From positions 157,043 through 221,042 of the forward strand of contig NZ_LT608325.1 of assembly GCF_900095705.1 (NCBI RefSeq): DNA of 64,000 nucleotides, in the 5' to 3' direction. Shown in pieces: positions 44,682-53,051 of the stretch. The number at the start of each line of letters is the position of its first letter. Within the stretch, counting starts at the first letter, position 1. Source of the stretch: Fusobacterium massiliense. Lineage in GTDB: Bacteria; Fusobacteriota; Fusobacteriia; Fusobacteriales; Fusobacteriaceae. The notes beneath the pieces were generated by a model that was not told the DNA's origin, did not search any database, and worked only from the letters and a program-made list of their open reading frames with translations. Position numbers and translations under genes: made by a program.

Positions 44682-45746
44682 TTAAATAAAAATTCTTTTA
44701 ACTCTTTTACCCAAACCACTCATAAATTCCCAAGCACAAAATTCATCAATATTTAAATCGTTGATAATATCAGCATCCATAACAGTTACTTCATCACCAA
44801 TTTTTATACTATTTATAATTTCTTTTGGAATTTTTATCATTGTCATATCCATACAAATGTTACCTATAATTTCACATTTTATTCCTTTCCAAAGAACATA
44901 TCCTCCCTTAGTTAGATATTTCTTTAACCCATCGGCATAACCAATGGGAATAACAGCATAAGTTTCATTTGCTGGAAGTTTATAGTGTCTTCCGTATGAC
45001 ACAAAACTTTCGTGGTGAATTTCTTTTAAAAATAAAATTCTGGATTTTAATGTATAAACATTTTTTAAATAAGGTGTTTTTTTATTTCCAGTAAAAGAAT
45101 ACATACCTATACCTAGTCTAACAAGATTTCCAACAATTTCGTCTGAAAAATTAGTAATTCCAGCACTATTTGAAATATGGATATATTTTAAATCTAAATT
45201 ATTTATAATTTGTTTAAATTTTTCTATTTGTTCTAATGTAAATTTTTTAGTCTCTTCTGTTAAACCATCTGTATCAGAAAGATGAGAGAAGATGCCTACT
45301 AAGTTTAAATTATTTTCTCGACAGAAGTTAATAGCTTCTTCAACTTTGTCGACATCAAAACCTAGTCTTGTCATTCCAGTATCCACTTTTATATGAATTT
45401 GAGGATTTAAATTGTTTTCTTTTAGAAAAATAAGTTGATCCAAGCTACTTATAGCAACATGTATATTTCTTTTTGTAGCTTCAACAAGTTCTTCGTTAAA
45501 TGATCTACCTAAAATTAAGAAATTTCCGTTTATACCTGCCTCTTGTAGCTCGATAGCTTCTTCAACATTGGCAACACCAAAAAAGTTGATATTGATACTT
45601 TGTAATATTTTTGCAATTTCAACAGAACCTAAACCATAAGCATTAGCTTTTACAACACCTAAAACTTCTCTATTTTTTGCAATCTCTTTTAATTTTAAAA
45701 TATTATATATTAAATTTTCTTTGTAAATCTCAACCCAAGCTCTCAT
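44682..45746 (-). CDS. alr: alanine racemase
   Basis: Interconverts L- and D-alanine for peptidoglycan. PLP lysine in VVKANAYGLG (Lys33 from the chosen start). The catalytic Tyr is probably in ESFVSYGRHYKLP; GNICMDMTMI is also typical. I place the start at ATG 45746, preceded by GGAGGCACAAT (354 residues). An in-frame upstream ATG at 45788 would add 14 residues unlike the family start. Confidence 0.93.
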   Translation of the reverse strand: MRAWVEIYKENLIYNILKLKEIAKNREVLGVVKANAYGLGSVEIAKILQSININFFGVANVEEAIELQEAGINGNFLILGRSFNEELVEATKRNIHVAISSLDQLIFLKENNLNPQIHIKVDTGMTRLGFDVDKVEEAINFCRENNLNLVGIFSHLSDTDGLTEETKKFTLEQIEKFKQIINNLDLKYIHISNSAGITNFSDEIVGNLVRLGIGMYSFTGNKKTPYLKNVYTLKSRILFLKEIHHESFVSYGRHYKLPANETYAVIPIGYADGLKKYLTKGGYVLWKGIKCEIIGNICMDMTMIKIPKEIINSIKIGDEVTVMDADIINDLNIDEFCAWEFMSGLGKRVKRIFI

Positions 45747-45822
45747 TATTGTGCCTCCTAATAAATAATAGGCTGTTGCAAATGCCACAGCCCATAATAT
45801 CTAAAATATTATTAAGTTTTTA

Positions 45823-46344
45823 TTATTTTTTTATAGAATTATCTAACTTCTTTACAGCTCCTTCGATAAAATTTTTGAAAACTTTATCAGAAATTGTAGC
45901 TATTTCATTCTTAGGAACAGAAAGTAAAGAGTAAATTTTAGAAGAATCTTCCCAAGCACCTTTTTGAGTAACTTTTTTCATAATTAAGTCAGTAGCATAA
46001 GAAGATAAATCAGATGTTACAGGTGAAACAACACTTTTTGAAAAACCATCCATATTTTTTATATATCCACTGAATAGACTATCCACTTCTTTTTTTACTT
46101 TAGATTTTAAAACAACTTCAGCTTCTTTATTAGCACGAGATTGAGCAATGATAGAACCACTTCTTGCTAAATTCGAAGAAGCTAGTACATACAATTCTTT
46201 TTCAGGATTAACTCTTGAAGAAACCGCATTTTTTATCGCAGCAGGAACTTCTCCAGAAGAAAAATTAGACGTTATATCATTTAATGAACTACAAGCAACT
46301 AGGCTAAATAAAGAAACTGCTAGTAGCAATATTTTTGATTTCAT
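45823..46344 (-). CDS. LPP20-like lipoprotein
   Basis: A 173-residue lipoprotein with lipobox LVAC (Cys18). The section ELYVLASSNLARSG followed by AQSRANKEAEVVLKSKVKKEV resembles the LPP20 family of outer-membrane lipoproteins (small alpha/beta domain, function unknown). Preceded by GGAGGAAT. Stands alone, 77 bases upstream of the alr start. Confidence 0.6.
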   Translation of the reverse strand: MKSKILLLAVSLFSLVACSSLNDITSNFSSGEVPAAIKNAVSSRVNPEKELYVLASSNLARSGSIIAQSRANKEAEVVLKSKVKKEVDSLFSGYIKNMDGFSKSVVSPVTSDLSSYATDLIMKKVTQKGAWEDSSKIYSLLSVPKNEIATISDKVFKNFIEGAVKKLDNSIKK

Positions 46345-46499
46345 TACAAAATTCCTCCATTATTTCATTTTATTTTAATTTTATTATAACATACTAATAA
46401 AAAAAATAAAAGGAAAGAAATTAGAATTCTATTGAATTTATTTATTAAGTTAAAAAAAAATAATTTTTTAATAATTTATTTAATGATTTATTTAATGAT

Positions 46500-46612
46500 T
46501 TATAGAAAAATATAAAATTACAAAGTAAATTTTTTTCTTAATTATCATATTAGTTTGAAGAGACTGTGTTTATTGAGTTTATAAAATATATATACTCGAT
46601 CAAAGAACTTTA
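46500..46612 (+). repeat. badly decayed intergenic hairpin repeat
   Basis: TATAGAAAAATATAAAATTA resembles the flank, and TTAGTTTGAAGAGACTGTGT with TTATTGAG the core. The outer arms no longer pair. In the 387-base gap before accD. Confidence 0.5.
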
Positions 46613-46668
46613 TAAAAAACATAGATTTATAAAAAAAACATAAAATATATATTAATATAAAATATATA

Positions 46669-46697
46669 TTGAAAAAACTTTTAAAATATACTAAAAT
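46669..46697 (+). promoter_or_regulatory. promoter of accD-accA-pfkA
   Basis: TTGAAA (46669-46674), a 17-base spacer and TAAAAT (46692-46697), 35 bases before the accD start. Two copies of ATAAAATATATATT precede it. Confidence 0.55.
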
Positions 46698-46731
46698 TAA
46701 ATGATGTTAAAAATATAAAAGAGGTGATGAA

Positions 46732-47646
46732 ATGTCAATTTTAAAAAATTTAGCAGAAAATTTAGGTTTTATAAATATAAATCAACCAAAGAAAAAATAT
46801 GTTACTTTAAGTGAAAATAAAAGTACAGAAGAAAAAGAAAGAGCTAAATATAAAGTTAAAAATATTGATAATTTGAAAGAAGAAGAAATTACAAAATGTC
46901 CTAAGTGTGGTGTTTTATCTCACAAAGCTGAAATACAACATAATATGAAAATGTGCCCTAATTGTAATAACTATTTTAATATGAGTGCAAGAGAAAGAAT
47001 AGATCTTTTAATTGATAAAGGAACTTTCAAAGAGGAAGATGCAACAATGACTTCAGCAAATCCTATTGGATTTCCTGAATATGTTGAAAAATTTGAAAAA
47101 GCTCAACATGATTCTGGAATGAAAGAAGGAGTTGTAAGTGGATTAGGAGAAATAAATGGAATAAAAGTTAGTATAGCTTGCATGGATTTTAATTTCATGG
47201 GTGGAAGTATGGGATCTGTTGTTGGTGAAAAAATTACTTCTGCTTTAGAAAGAGCAATAGAGCATAATATTCCAGCTATTGTTGTGGCTATTTCAGGGGG
47301 AGCTAGAATGCAGGAAGGATTATTTTCTTTAATGCAAATGGCTAAGACATCAGCAGCTGTAAAGAAAATGAGATTAAAGGGATTACCTTTTATATCTGTC
47401 CCTGTTAATCCAACAACTGGAGGAGTAACTGCTTCTTTTGCTATGCTTGGAGACATCATTATAAGTGAGCCTAATGCAAGAATAGGATTTGCAGGACCTA
47501 GAGTTATTGAGCAAACAATAAGACAAAAACTACCTGAAAATTTTCAAAAAAGTGAATTTTTACAAGAATGTGGAATGGTGGATATTATAGCAAAAAGAGA
47601 AGAGTTAAAAACTATTATTCACAGAGTGCTTAGTAATATTATATAG
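46732..47646 (+). CDS. accD: acetyl-CoA carboxylase carboxyltransferase, beta subunit
   Basis: A 304-residue subunit that with AccA transfers carboxyl from biotin to acetyl-CoA, starting fatty-acid synthesis. The zinc ribbon is CPKCGVLSHKAE ... MCPNC (about residues 57-79). SGGARMQEG and PTTGGVTASFAMLGD form the active site. Ribosome site GAGGTGATG. First gene of accD-accA-pfkA. Confidence 0.95.
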   Translation: MSILKNLAENLGFININQPKKKYVTLSENKSTEEKERAKYKVKNIDNLKEEEITKCPKCGVLSHKAEIQHNMKMCPNCNNYFNMSARERIDLLIDKGTFKEEDATMTSANPIGFPEYVEKFEKAQHDSGMKEGVVSGLGEINGIKVSIACMDFNFMGGSMGSVVGEKITSALERAIEHNIPAIVVAISGGARMQEGLFSLMQMAKTSAAVKKMRLKGLPFISVPVNPTTGGVTASFAMLGDIIISEPNARIGFAGPRVIEQTIRQKLPENFQKSEFLQECGMVDIIAKREELKTIIHRVLSNII

Positions 47647-47655
47647 GAGGGTACC

Positions 47656-48597
47656 ATGCAATTTGAATTTCAAATAGAAGATATAGAGCGTAAAATAGAA
47701 GAATTAAAAAAATTTGCAGAAGAAAAAGAAATAGATTTAAGTGATGAAATAAATAAATTAAAAGATCAAAGAGATATTAGTTTAAAAATGCTATATGATG
47801 ATTTAACAGATTATCAAAGGGTTTCAGTATCAAGACATCAAGCAAGACCATATACTTTAGATTATATTAAATATATAACTACTGATTTTGTTGAATTACA
47901 TGGGGATAGATTATTTAGAGATGATCCGGCAATAGTTGGTGGCTTATGTAAAATAGATGGAATAAAATTTATGATAATAGGGCATCAAAAAGGTAGAACA
48001 GTTGAAGAAAAAGTTTATAGAAATTTTGGAATGGCAAATCCAGAAGGCTACAGAAAAGCTCTAAGACTTTATGAAATGGCAGAAAGATTTAATATACCAA
48101 TTTTAACTTTTATTGATACACCTGGTGCATATCCAGGACTAGAAGCTGAAAAACATGGTCAAGGAGAAGCTATTGCAAGAAACTTAATGGAAATGAGTGG
48201 GATAAAAACACCTATAATTTCAGTGGTTATAGGAGAAGGTGGATCTGGAGGAGCTTTAGGACTTGGAGTTGCAGATAAAGTATTTATGTTAGAAAACTCT
48301 GTATATTCTGTTATATCTCCAGAAGGCTGTGCTGCAATATTGTATAAAGATCCAAGTAAAGTAGAAGAAGCAGCAAATAATTTAAAATTATCATCACATA
48401 GTTTATTGAAATTAGGATTAATAGATGGAATAATAGATGAGTCTTTAGGTGGGGCTCACAGAGATCCTGAATGTACAGCTTTAAATTTAAAAAGAGTTGT
48501 ACTTGAAACATTGGAAGAGTTAAAAAGCATGTCAACAGAAGAACTATTAGAAAAAAGATACTCTAAATTTAGGGGAATGGGAGTATTTTATAAATAA
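47656..48597 (+). CDS. accA: acetyl-CoA carboxylase carboxyltransferase, alpha subunit
   Basis: A 313-residue partner of AccD. ARPYTLDYIKYITTDFVELH, DTPGAYPGLEAEKHGQGEAI and GEGGSGGALGLGVAD are family signatures. It starts 10 bases after accD and ends just before pfkA, so fatty-acid synthesis and glycolysis genes share a transcript. Confidence 0.95.
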   Translation: MQFEFQIEDIERKIEELKKFAEEKEIDLSDEINKLKDQRDISLKMLYDDLTDYQRVSVSRHQARPYTLDYIKYITTDFVELHGDRLFRDDPAIVGGLCKIDGIKFMIIGHQKGRTVEEKVYRNFGMANPEGYRKALRLYEMAERFNIPILTFIDTPGAYPGLEAEKHGQGEAIARNLMEMSGIKTPIISVVIGEGGSGGALGLGVADKVFMLENSVYSVISPEGCAAILYKDPSKVEEAANNLKLSSHSLLKLGLIDGIIDESLGGAHRDPECTALNLKRVVLETLEELKSMSTEELLEKRYSKFRGMGVFYK

Positions 48598-48618
48598 AAA
48601 AAGGTGGAGAATAAGAAA

Positions 48619-49587
48619 ATGGAAAGAAAATTAGCTATTCTAACAAGTGGTGGAGATGCTCCAGGAATGAATGCTGCTATAAGAGCTGCTGCAAAAATTG
48701 CAAAATCTTATGGATTTGAAGTTTATGGGATTAAAAGAGGATACTTAGGTATGTTAAATGATGAAATTTTTCCTATGAGTGAAAGATTTATATCAGGAAT
48801 AATCGATAAGGGTGGAACTGTTTTATTGACTGCCCGTTGTGAAGAGTTTAAACAGGCAAAATTTAGAGAAATTGCAGCAAATAACTTAAAGAAAAAAGGA
48901 ATTGAGTATTTAGTTGTAATTGGTGGAGATGGTTCTTACCGTGGAGCTAATTTATTATACAAAGAACATGGAATAAAAGTTGTAGGAATCCCAGGAACTA
49001 TTGATAATGATATCTGTGGAACAGATTTTACTTTAGGTTTTGATACTTGTCTTAATACTATTCTAGATGCAATGTCAAAAATAAGAGATACTGCAACATC
49101 TCATGAAAGAACAATATTAGTTCAAGTTATGGGAAGACATGCTGGAGATTTAGCTCTTCATGCTTGTATAGCTGGTGGAGGAGATGGGATTATGATACCT
49201 GAAATGGATAATCCTATCGAAATGCTTGCTCTTCAACTAAAAGAAAGAAGAAAAAGAGGAAAATTGCATGATATAGTTCTTGTAGCAGAAGGTGTCGGAG
49301 ATGTAATGCAAATAGAAAAAGAATTGAAACAACATATTAGCAGTGAAATTAGAAGTGTTGTTTTAGGACATGTTCAAAGAGGAGGAACTCCATCTGGTTT
49401 TGATAGAGTACTTGCAAGTAGAATGGCAGATAAGGCAATACAAGTACTAGATAACGAAGAAGGTGGAGTAATGATTGGTTTAGAAAAAAATGAAATGGTA
49501 ACTCACTCATTAGATGAAGCTTGCTCAAGTGAAAGAATAAAAAGTATCAGAAAAGATTATGATCTTGCTGTTGTTCTATCAAGATAA
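48619..49587 (+). CDS. pfkA: ATP-dependent 6-phosphofructokinase
   Basis: Converts fructose 6-phosphate to fructose 1,6-bisphosphate. [15 protein letters not shown] binds [23 protein letters not shown] holds the catalytic Asp and substrate site; [11 protein letters not shown] follows. I choose ATG 48619 because AAGGTGGAGA lies about 10 bases upstream; a GTG at 48604 would add five residues. 322 residues, the usual length. Confidence 0.95.
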   Translation: MERKLAILTSGGDAPGMNAAIRAAAKIAKSYGFEVYGIKRGYLGMLNDEIFPMSERFISGIIDKGGTVLLTARCEEFKQAKFREIAANNLKKKGIEYLVVIGGDGSYRGANLLYKEHGIKVVGIPGTIDNDICGTDFTLGFDTCLNTILDAMSKIRDTATSHERTILVQVMGRHAGDLALHACIAGGGDGIMIPEMDNPIEMLALQLKERRKRGKLHDIVLVAEGVGDVMQIEKELKQHISSEIRSVVLGHVQRGGTPSGFDRVLASRMADKAIQVLDNEEGGVMIGLEKNEMVTHSLDEACSSERIKSIRKDYDLAVVLSR

Positions 49588-49601
49588 GAAAGGAAGAAAA
49601 A

Positions 49602-49898
49602 ATGGATAATATTTTAGAGCTTGTTAGAAAAGAAAGAAGAAAAAACCAAATAAAAAGAGAAATAGAAGATAATGATAGAAAAATAAGAGATAATAGAAAA
49701 AGAGTTGAACTATTATTAAACTTGAAAGATTATCTAAAACCAAATATGAAGTATGAAGAAATTTTAGATATAATAGAAAATATGCAATCAGATTACGAAG
49801 ATAGAGTTGACGATTACATAATAAAGAATGCTGAATTAGGTAAAGAAAGAAGAGAAATCAGCAAATCTATAAAAGAATTTAAAAAGACTATTGAATAG
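49602..49898 (+). CDS. small coiled-coil protein
   Basis: A 98-residue, highly charged helical protein predicted to be coiled coil ([20 protein letters not shown] ...). No signal peptide, no Cys. 14 bases after pfkA with AAAGGAAG ribosome site, and 8 bases before recR. Function unknown. Confidence 0.75.
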   Translation: MDNILELVRKERRKNQIKREIEDNDRKIRDNRKRVELLLNLKDYLKPNMKYEEILDIIENMQSDYEDRVDDYIIKNAELGKERREISKSIKEFKKTIE

Positions 49899-49906
49899 GA
49901 GTTATT

Positions 49907-50500
49907 ATGCCAACTAAGTCTTTAGAAAAATTAATATTAGAGTTTAATAAATTACCAGGTGTAGGTCAGAAATCAGCAACAAGGTATGCCTTTTATATCT
50001 TAAATCAGCCTGAAGAAGATGTGAAAAAATTTGCAGAGGCTTTATTAGATGTAAAGGAATATGTAAAAAAATGTAGTGTTTGTGGAAATTATTGTGAAAA
50101 AGATATTTGTGATATCTGTGATGATAATGCTAGAAATCATAGAATAATTTGTGTTGTTGAAGAAAGTAAAGATATTATGATTTTAGAAAAAACCACAAAT
50201 TTCAGAGGGGTTTATCATGTTTTAAACGGTAGACTAGATCCTTTAAATGGGGTAACTCCAAATGAATTAAATATAAAATCTTTATTTGAAAGAATAGCAA
50301 AAGATGATATAGATGAAGTTATTTTAGCTATGAACCCAAATCTTGAAGGTGAAACAACTGCAATGTATCTGGCAAAATTAATGAAAAATTTTGGTATAAA
50401 AATTACTAAGTTAGCTAGTGGAATTCCTATGGGAGGAAACTTAGAATTTTCAGATACTGCAACTATTTCCCGTGCTTTAGATGATAGAGTTGAAATTTAA
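49907..50500 (+). CDS. recR: recombination mediator protein RecR
   Basis: A 197-residue DNA-binding protein acting with RecO/RecF in loading RecA. The helix-hairpin-helix (FNKLPGVGQKSATRYAFYIL), zinc site (CSVCGNYCEKDICDIC) and Toprim domain (ICVVEESKDIMILE; ANLE-type MNPNLEGETTAMYL) are in the standard order. Last gene of the run. Confidence 0.95.
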   Translation: MPTKSLEKLILEFNKLPGVGQKSATRYAFYILNQPEEDVKKFAEALLDVKEYVKKCSVCGNYCEKDICDICDDNARNHRIICVVEESKDIMILEKTTNFRGVYHVLNGRLDPLNGVTPNELNIKSLFERIAKDDIDEVILAMNPNLEGETTAMYLAKLMKNFGIKITKLASGIPMGGNLEFSDTATISRALDDRVEI

Positions 50501-50505
50501 AAGGA

Positions 50506-50534
50506 TTGACAATTCTTTTATAATAAGGTATAAT
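50506..50534 (+). promoter_or_regulatory. promoter of rplS
   Basis: TTGACA (50506-50511), a 17-base spacer and TATAAT (50529-50534): a consensus promoter, leaving a leader of about 60 bases. Confidence 0.85.
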
Positions 50535-50600
50535 ATATTGTCATAAATTTTGGTATTCCGCTTTAATAAAAAATTAAATGAATGCTTATAGGAGGAAAGA

Positions 50601-50951
50601 ATGAAAGAAAAATTAATCGAATTAGTGGAAAAACAATACTTAAGAACTGATATTCCACAATTCAAAGCTGGAGACACTATCGGAGTTTACTACAAAGTTA
50701 GAGAAGGAAACAAAGAAAGAGTTCAATTATTTGAAGGAGTTGTAATCAGAGTAAATGGTGGAGGAGTTGCAAAAACTTTCACTGTAAGAAAAGTTACAGC
50801 AGGAATTGGAGTAGAAAGAATAATCCCTGTTAATTCTCCAAATATTGACAGAATCGAAGTTCTAAAAGTTGGTAGAGTAAGAAGATCTAAACTTTACTAC
50901 TTAAGAGGATTATCAGCTAAAAAAGCTAGAATCAAAGAAATAGTAAAATAA
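50601..50951 (+). CDS. rplS: 50S ribosomal protein L19
   Basis: A 116-residue ribosomal protein. [28 protein letters not shown] and [13 protein letters not shown] are the family pattern. Ribosome site AGGAGGAAAG. Monocistronic, between a consensus promoter and a strong terminator. Confidence 0.96.
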   Translation: MKEKLIELVEKQYLRTDIPQFKAGDTIGVYYKVREGNKERVQLFEGVVIRVNGGGVAKTFTVRKVTAGIGVERIIPVNSPNIDRIEVLKVGRVRRSKLYYLRGLSAKKARIKEIVK

Positions 50952-50957
50952 GAAAAA

Positions 50958-50988
50958 GAAAACTGGACTTTTTAAAGTCCAGTTTTTA
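50958..50988 (+). terminator. terminator after rplS
   Basis: AAAACTGGACTTT / AAAGTCCAGTTTTT, a compact hairpin with a T run. Confidence 0.88.
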
Positions 50989-51030
50989 ATTTGTTGTATA
51001 TGAAAGTATAAAAAATAAATAGAGAAAATT

Positions 51031-51102
51031 AGTCTCCGACGTCCGTATTACTCTCGAGAGCATTTCGGTGAGCTCGGAAGAGTCATACGGCTGTCAGGAG
51101 AT
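51031..51102 (+). repeat. intergenic hairpin repeat, class B
   Basis: AGTCTCCGACGTCCGTATTA ... CATACGGCTGTCAGGAG with inner stem ACTCT/AGAGT and left flank GAAAGTATAAAAAATAAATA. Downstream of the rplS terminator. Confidence 0.88.
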
Positions 51103-51200
51103 TTTATTTATTATATAAGAAAGTATAAAATTAAATAATTCTAATAAAAGTAAAAAAAAGGCTATCATAAGATACCCTAACTTAATTGTTAATAAATTTA

Positions 51201-51224
51201 TGGCGGTGAGAGAGGGATTTGAAC
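51201..51224 (-). other. tRNA-Ser 3'-end fragment, prophage attachment site
   Basis: Read on the minus strand: TTCAAAT T-loop, CCCTC T-stem half, TCTCACC acceptor half, G discriminator and CCA. The 5' half of the T-stem (it should be GAGGG) is absent, so only the last 24 bases of a tRNA are present. The TCTCACCGCCA end fits a tRNA-Ser. Phages that integrate in tRNA genes leave such a copy at one prophage end. Confidence 0.7.
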
Positions 51225-51426
51225 TGCATTATATTATACACTTTTTGATAATTTTTATTTTTTTAATCTTTTTTTGTAGCTATCGTTATCTTTTGTTCAT
51301 TATAATTTTTAATATTTATCCTTCTTTCACTCATAGTTGGTTAAGTTTAACTATTATATGTTTATTATACTTCATATATTTAGAAAAGGGCAAGATATTT
51401 TTATATCTTTTTTTAATTTCTAATTA

Positions 51427-51451
51427 TAAAAAAGCAGGATTGAGATCCTGC
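51427..51451 (-). terminator. terminator at the prophage end
   Basis: GCAGGAT / ATCCTGC with a 4-base loop, followed on the minus strand by six T. Stops the prophage transcript before the host rplS region. Confidence 0.8.
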
Positions 51452-51504
51452 CTCTGTGCTTATTCCTTGCAATAATATCCTAACATTAAATTTCTATCTA
51501 ATGT

Positions 51505-51867
51505 TTAAAGCTCATTTTTTTCTCCTAATTGGAATAGTAGTAATTTTACAAGATCCTCGCTTTTTACTTTAGCAAAGTTTTCTTTAGAATCTTGAATTAC
51601 ATACTCTGGATCAGCATAATCATATATATATAAAGTTTCTATTCCTTCTATTTCTTTTATTACAAAGAAAATGTACAGTTCTTTGTAATGAAACATTGCT
51701 AGGTCAGCTGTTAGCTCATTCAGTATGTTTAAACTTTCAGTTAAGCTAATTGATGTTTCTATGATTTGATATTTTTCACAAATTTGAAGATATTTTTCAA
51801 CATCTTCAAATTCATAAGTGATTGCCTCACCTTTATTTTTTAAGTATTCAGCTGTAAATAATATCAT
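51505..51867 (-). CDS. hypothetical protein, prophage accessory
   Basis: A 120-residue acidic protein with no signal peptide or membrane segment. It is 9 bases downstream of the 192-residue gene and probably co-transcribed with it and the RHH gene. No family recognised. Small, acidic and last in the operon: it may partner or neutralise the upstream protein, which is only a guess. Confidence 0.5.
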   Translation of the reverse strand: MILFTAEYLKNKGEAITYEFEDVEKYLQICEKYQIIETSISLTESLNILNELTADLAMFHYKELYIFFVIKEIEGIETLYIYDYADPEYVIQDSKENFAKVKSEDLVKLLLFQLGEKNEL

Positions 51868-51876
51868 AAACTCTCC

Positions 51877-52455
51877 TTAAAAAATTATTGTATTTTGATT
51901 ACACATTTCAACTACACAATCATAAACCTCAACCTCACAAAAATCATTACCAAAAAATCTTTTTTCTTTTCTCAAATTTTTAAAACCTCTTAAGTAATTA
52001 AAGCTGTATTCAATATTTGCTGTATTTTCATATTCTATAATATCTGATTTCTCAGGTAAATCTTCTAATTCAACCCAAGTAATTCTATTTTCTATTCCTT
52101 TTAAAAAATTAGTTTTCTCTATTTGTTTTCTAAGAATCTTAGGAATATAGATACTTTTAATTTCTTCAGGTTTTATTTCATTTTTTACATATTCATTATA
52201 AAATTCATTATTGTGATCATTAGCCATAAATTCAGTTTTTTTAGCATATTTTGTTTGAACTTCTAGTAATACAAGTCCGTATTGCATAAAAGTATTTAAT
52301 TTTGTTTTAGGTTCAAAAAGATATACTACTTCTTTCGAGTTTGGACTTCTTTTACCTTCTTCCCAATTATCATTTCCAGTTATTGATACAGGAAGTATTC
52401 CATTTTTTAATATTTCTTTAAGTTCAGGTAATCCTACATTTTTAAATAATTTCAT
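51877..52455 (-). CDS. hypothetical protein, possible ADP-ribosyltransferase-like fold
   Basis: A 192-residue protein. The start (KNVGLPELKEILKNGILPVS) resembles the opening of DarT/Tpt1-like ADP-ribosyl enzymes ('(I/V)xxxxLxxILxxGxxP'), but I see no clear catalytic triad. A conserved part follows with KEVVYLFEPKTKLN. It lies 11 bases after the ribbon-helix-helix gene. The RHH-plus-enzyme arrangement suggests a toxin-antitoxin or phage-defence role, as inference. Confidence 0.45.
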   Translation of the reverse strand: MKLFKNVGLPELKEILKNGILPVSITGNDNWEEGKRSPNSKEVVYLFEPKTKLNTFMQYGLVLLEVQTKYAKKTEFMANDHNNEFYNEYVKNEIKPEEIKSIYIPKILRKQIEKTNFLKGIENRITWVELEDLPEKSDIIEYENTANIEYSFNYLRGFKNLRKEKRFFGNDFCEVEVYDCVVEMCNQNTIIF

Positions 52456-52466
52456 TTTAATTCCTC

Positions 52467-52640
52467 TTATTTTTTTAATAACATTTTTAAAGCTTCTCTC
52501 ACTGTTTCAGCTATTGATTTTCCATTTTTATTGCTATATTCAATAACTTTATCATATAATTCTTCATTCAATCCTATTTTTATGCTATGATTGATTGGAT
52601 CTTTTGCTGGAGGTCTTCCCATCTTTTTTTTATCTTTCAT
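52467..52640 (-). CDS. ribbon-helix-helix DNA-binding protein
   Basis: A 57-residue protein: a basic start (KKMGRPPAKDP) then an RHH domain, HSIKIGLNEELYDKVIEYSN with SIAETVREALKMLL. I choose ATG 52640, preceded by AGGGAG; an in-frame start at 52661 lacks a good site. Such proteins repress their own operon. A palindrome ATTATAA-ATG-TTATAAT lies directly upstream. Confidence 0.8.
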   Translation of the reverse strand: MKDKKKMGRPPAKDPINHSIKIGLNEELYDKVIEYSNKNGKSIAETVREALKMLLKK

Positions 52641-52662
52641 AATTTCTCCCTTGATTTTCATT

Positions 52663-52679
52663 ATTATAAATGTTATAAT
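52663..52679 (-). promoter_or_regulatory. palindrome upstream of the RHH gene (candidate operator)
   Basis: A perfect 7+3+7 inverted repeat, ATTATAA-ATG-TTATAAT, 12 bases above the ribosome site of the RHH gene. Probably its autoregulatory site. Confidence 0.5.
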
Positions 52680-52734
52680 TAATTACAAATTTAAAGTGGA
52701 CATTTTTGAGCCTTCTTAGTTTAACTAAGAGGGC

Positions 52735-52827
52735 TTATTTCTTTTTATTTAGTTTTATTAATACAATTATAACTAGTATTAATGTTATAGGTTGTAATAT
52801 GTCATTTATAGCTCTTAACACTTCCAT
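52735..52827 (-). CDS. 30-residue hydrophobic peptide (type I toxin/holin-like)
   Basis: ATG at 52827 preceded by AGGAGGG five bases upstream. The product has one membrane helix (ILQPITLILVIIVLIKL) and a basic end (NKKK). This is the pattern of small phage-borne 'holin-like toxin' peptides and of type I toxins. It follows a related peptide gene (52919-52999), separated by a stem-loop. An inverted repeat (52710-52734) lies just after it. Confidence 0.6.
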   Translation of the reverse strand: MEVLRAINDILQPITLILVIIVLIKLNKKK

Positions 52828-52874
52828 TTTATCCCTCCTTTTTCTTTTCTTTTTAAAGGAAGATAGAGGAGAGT

Positions 52875-52904
52875 GGAGGAGTGAGATTACTCTCAAACCT
52901 CCTT
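52875..52904 (-). promoter_or_regulatory. stem-loop between the two small peptide genes
   Basis: GGAGG-TTTGAGA / TCTCA-CTCCTCC around a short loop. It contains ribosome-site-like GGAGG in its stem, so it may regulate translation or mRNA decay. Confidence 0.4.
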
Positions 52905-52918
52905 TCTCTTGTTATATC

Positions 52919-52999
52919 TTATTTTCTCAATTGCCTAATAAGAACAATGATAGATAAGATATAAAAGATTATCTCCAATATCTCCTTTAAAGTGGACAT
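52919..52999 (-). CDS. 26-residue hydrophobic peptide (type I toxin/holin-like)
   Basis: ATG at 52999 with AGGAGGTG seven bases upstream. The product MSTLKEILEIIFYILSIIVL plus a short basic tail (IRQLRK) is one membrane helix. It is driven by a near-consensus promoter (TTGACT-18-TATAAT) with a short leader, and that promoter lies inside a large inverted repeat. A second copy of the first codons (ATGTCCACTTTAAA) is at about 52689-52702, where it stops after five residues, suggesting a duplicated and degraded third unit. Confidence 0.65.
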   Translation of the reverse strand: MSTLKEILEIIFYILSIIVLIRQLRK

Positions 53000-53021
53000 C
53001 TTCTCACCTCCTTATATATCT

Positions 53022-53051
53022 ATTATACTTTAAAGGTTCAAAAAAGTCAAG
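53022..53051 (-). promoter_or_regulatory. promoter of the small peptide genes
   Basis: On the minus strand TTGACT (53046-53051), an 18-base spacer and TATAAT (53022-53027). The start site would fall about 15 bases from the ribosome site. Confidence 0.7.

Larger units (their letters stand above)
50952..51504. other. 553-base junction between rplS and the first prophage gene
   Basis: Holds the rplS terminator, a class B hairpin repeat, a second isolated flank motif (AAGAAAGTATAAAATTAAAT at about 51119), the tRNA 3' fragment and a minus-strand terminator. The plus-strand frame beginning at 51200 has no ribosome site and starts inside the tRNA fragment, so I do not call it a gene. Confidence 0.6.

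Noticed and set aside
51200-51475. 91-codon plus-strand frame of hydrophobic residues
   Set aside because: It starts inside the tRNA fragment without a ribosome site and its composition is just AT-rich DNA read as Ile/Phe/Leu.
52706-52957. 83-codon plus-strand frame
   Set aside because: It is antisense to two peptide genes that have strong ribosome sites, and has none itself.
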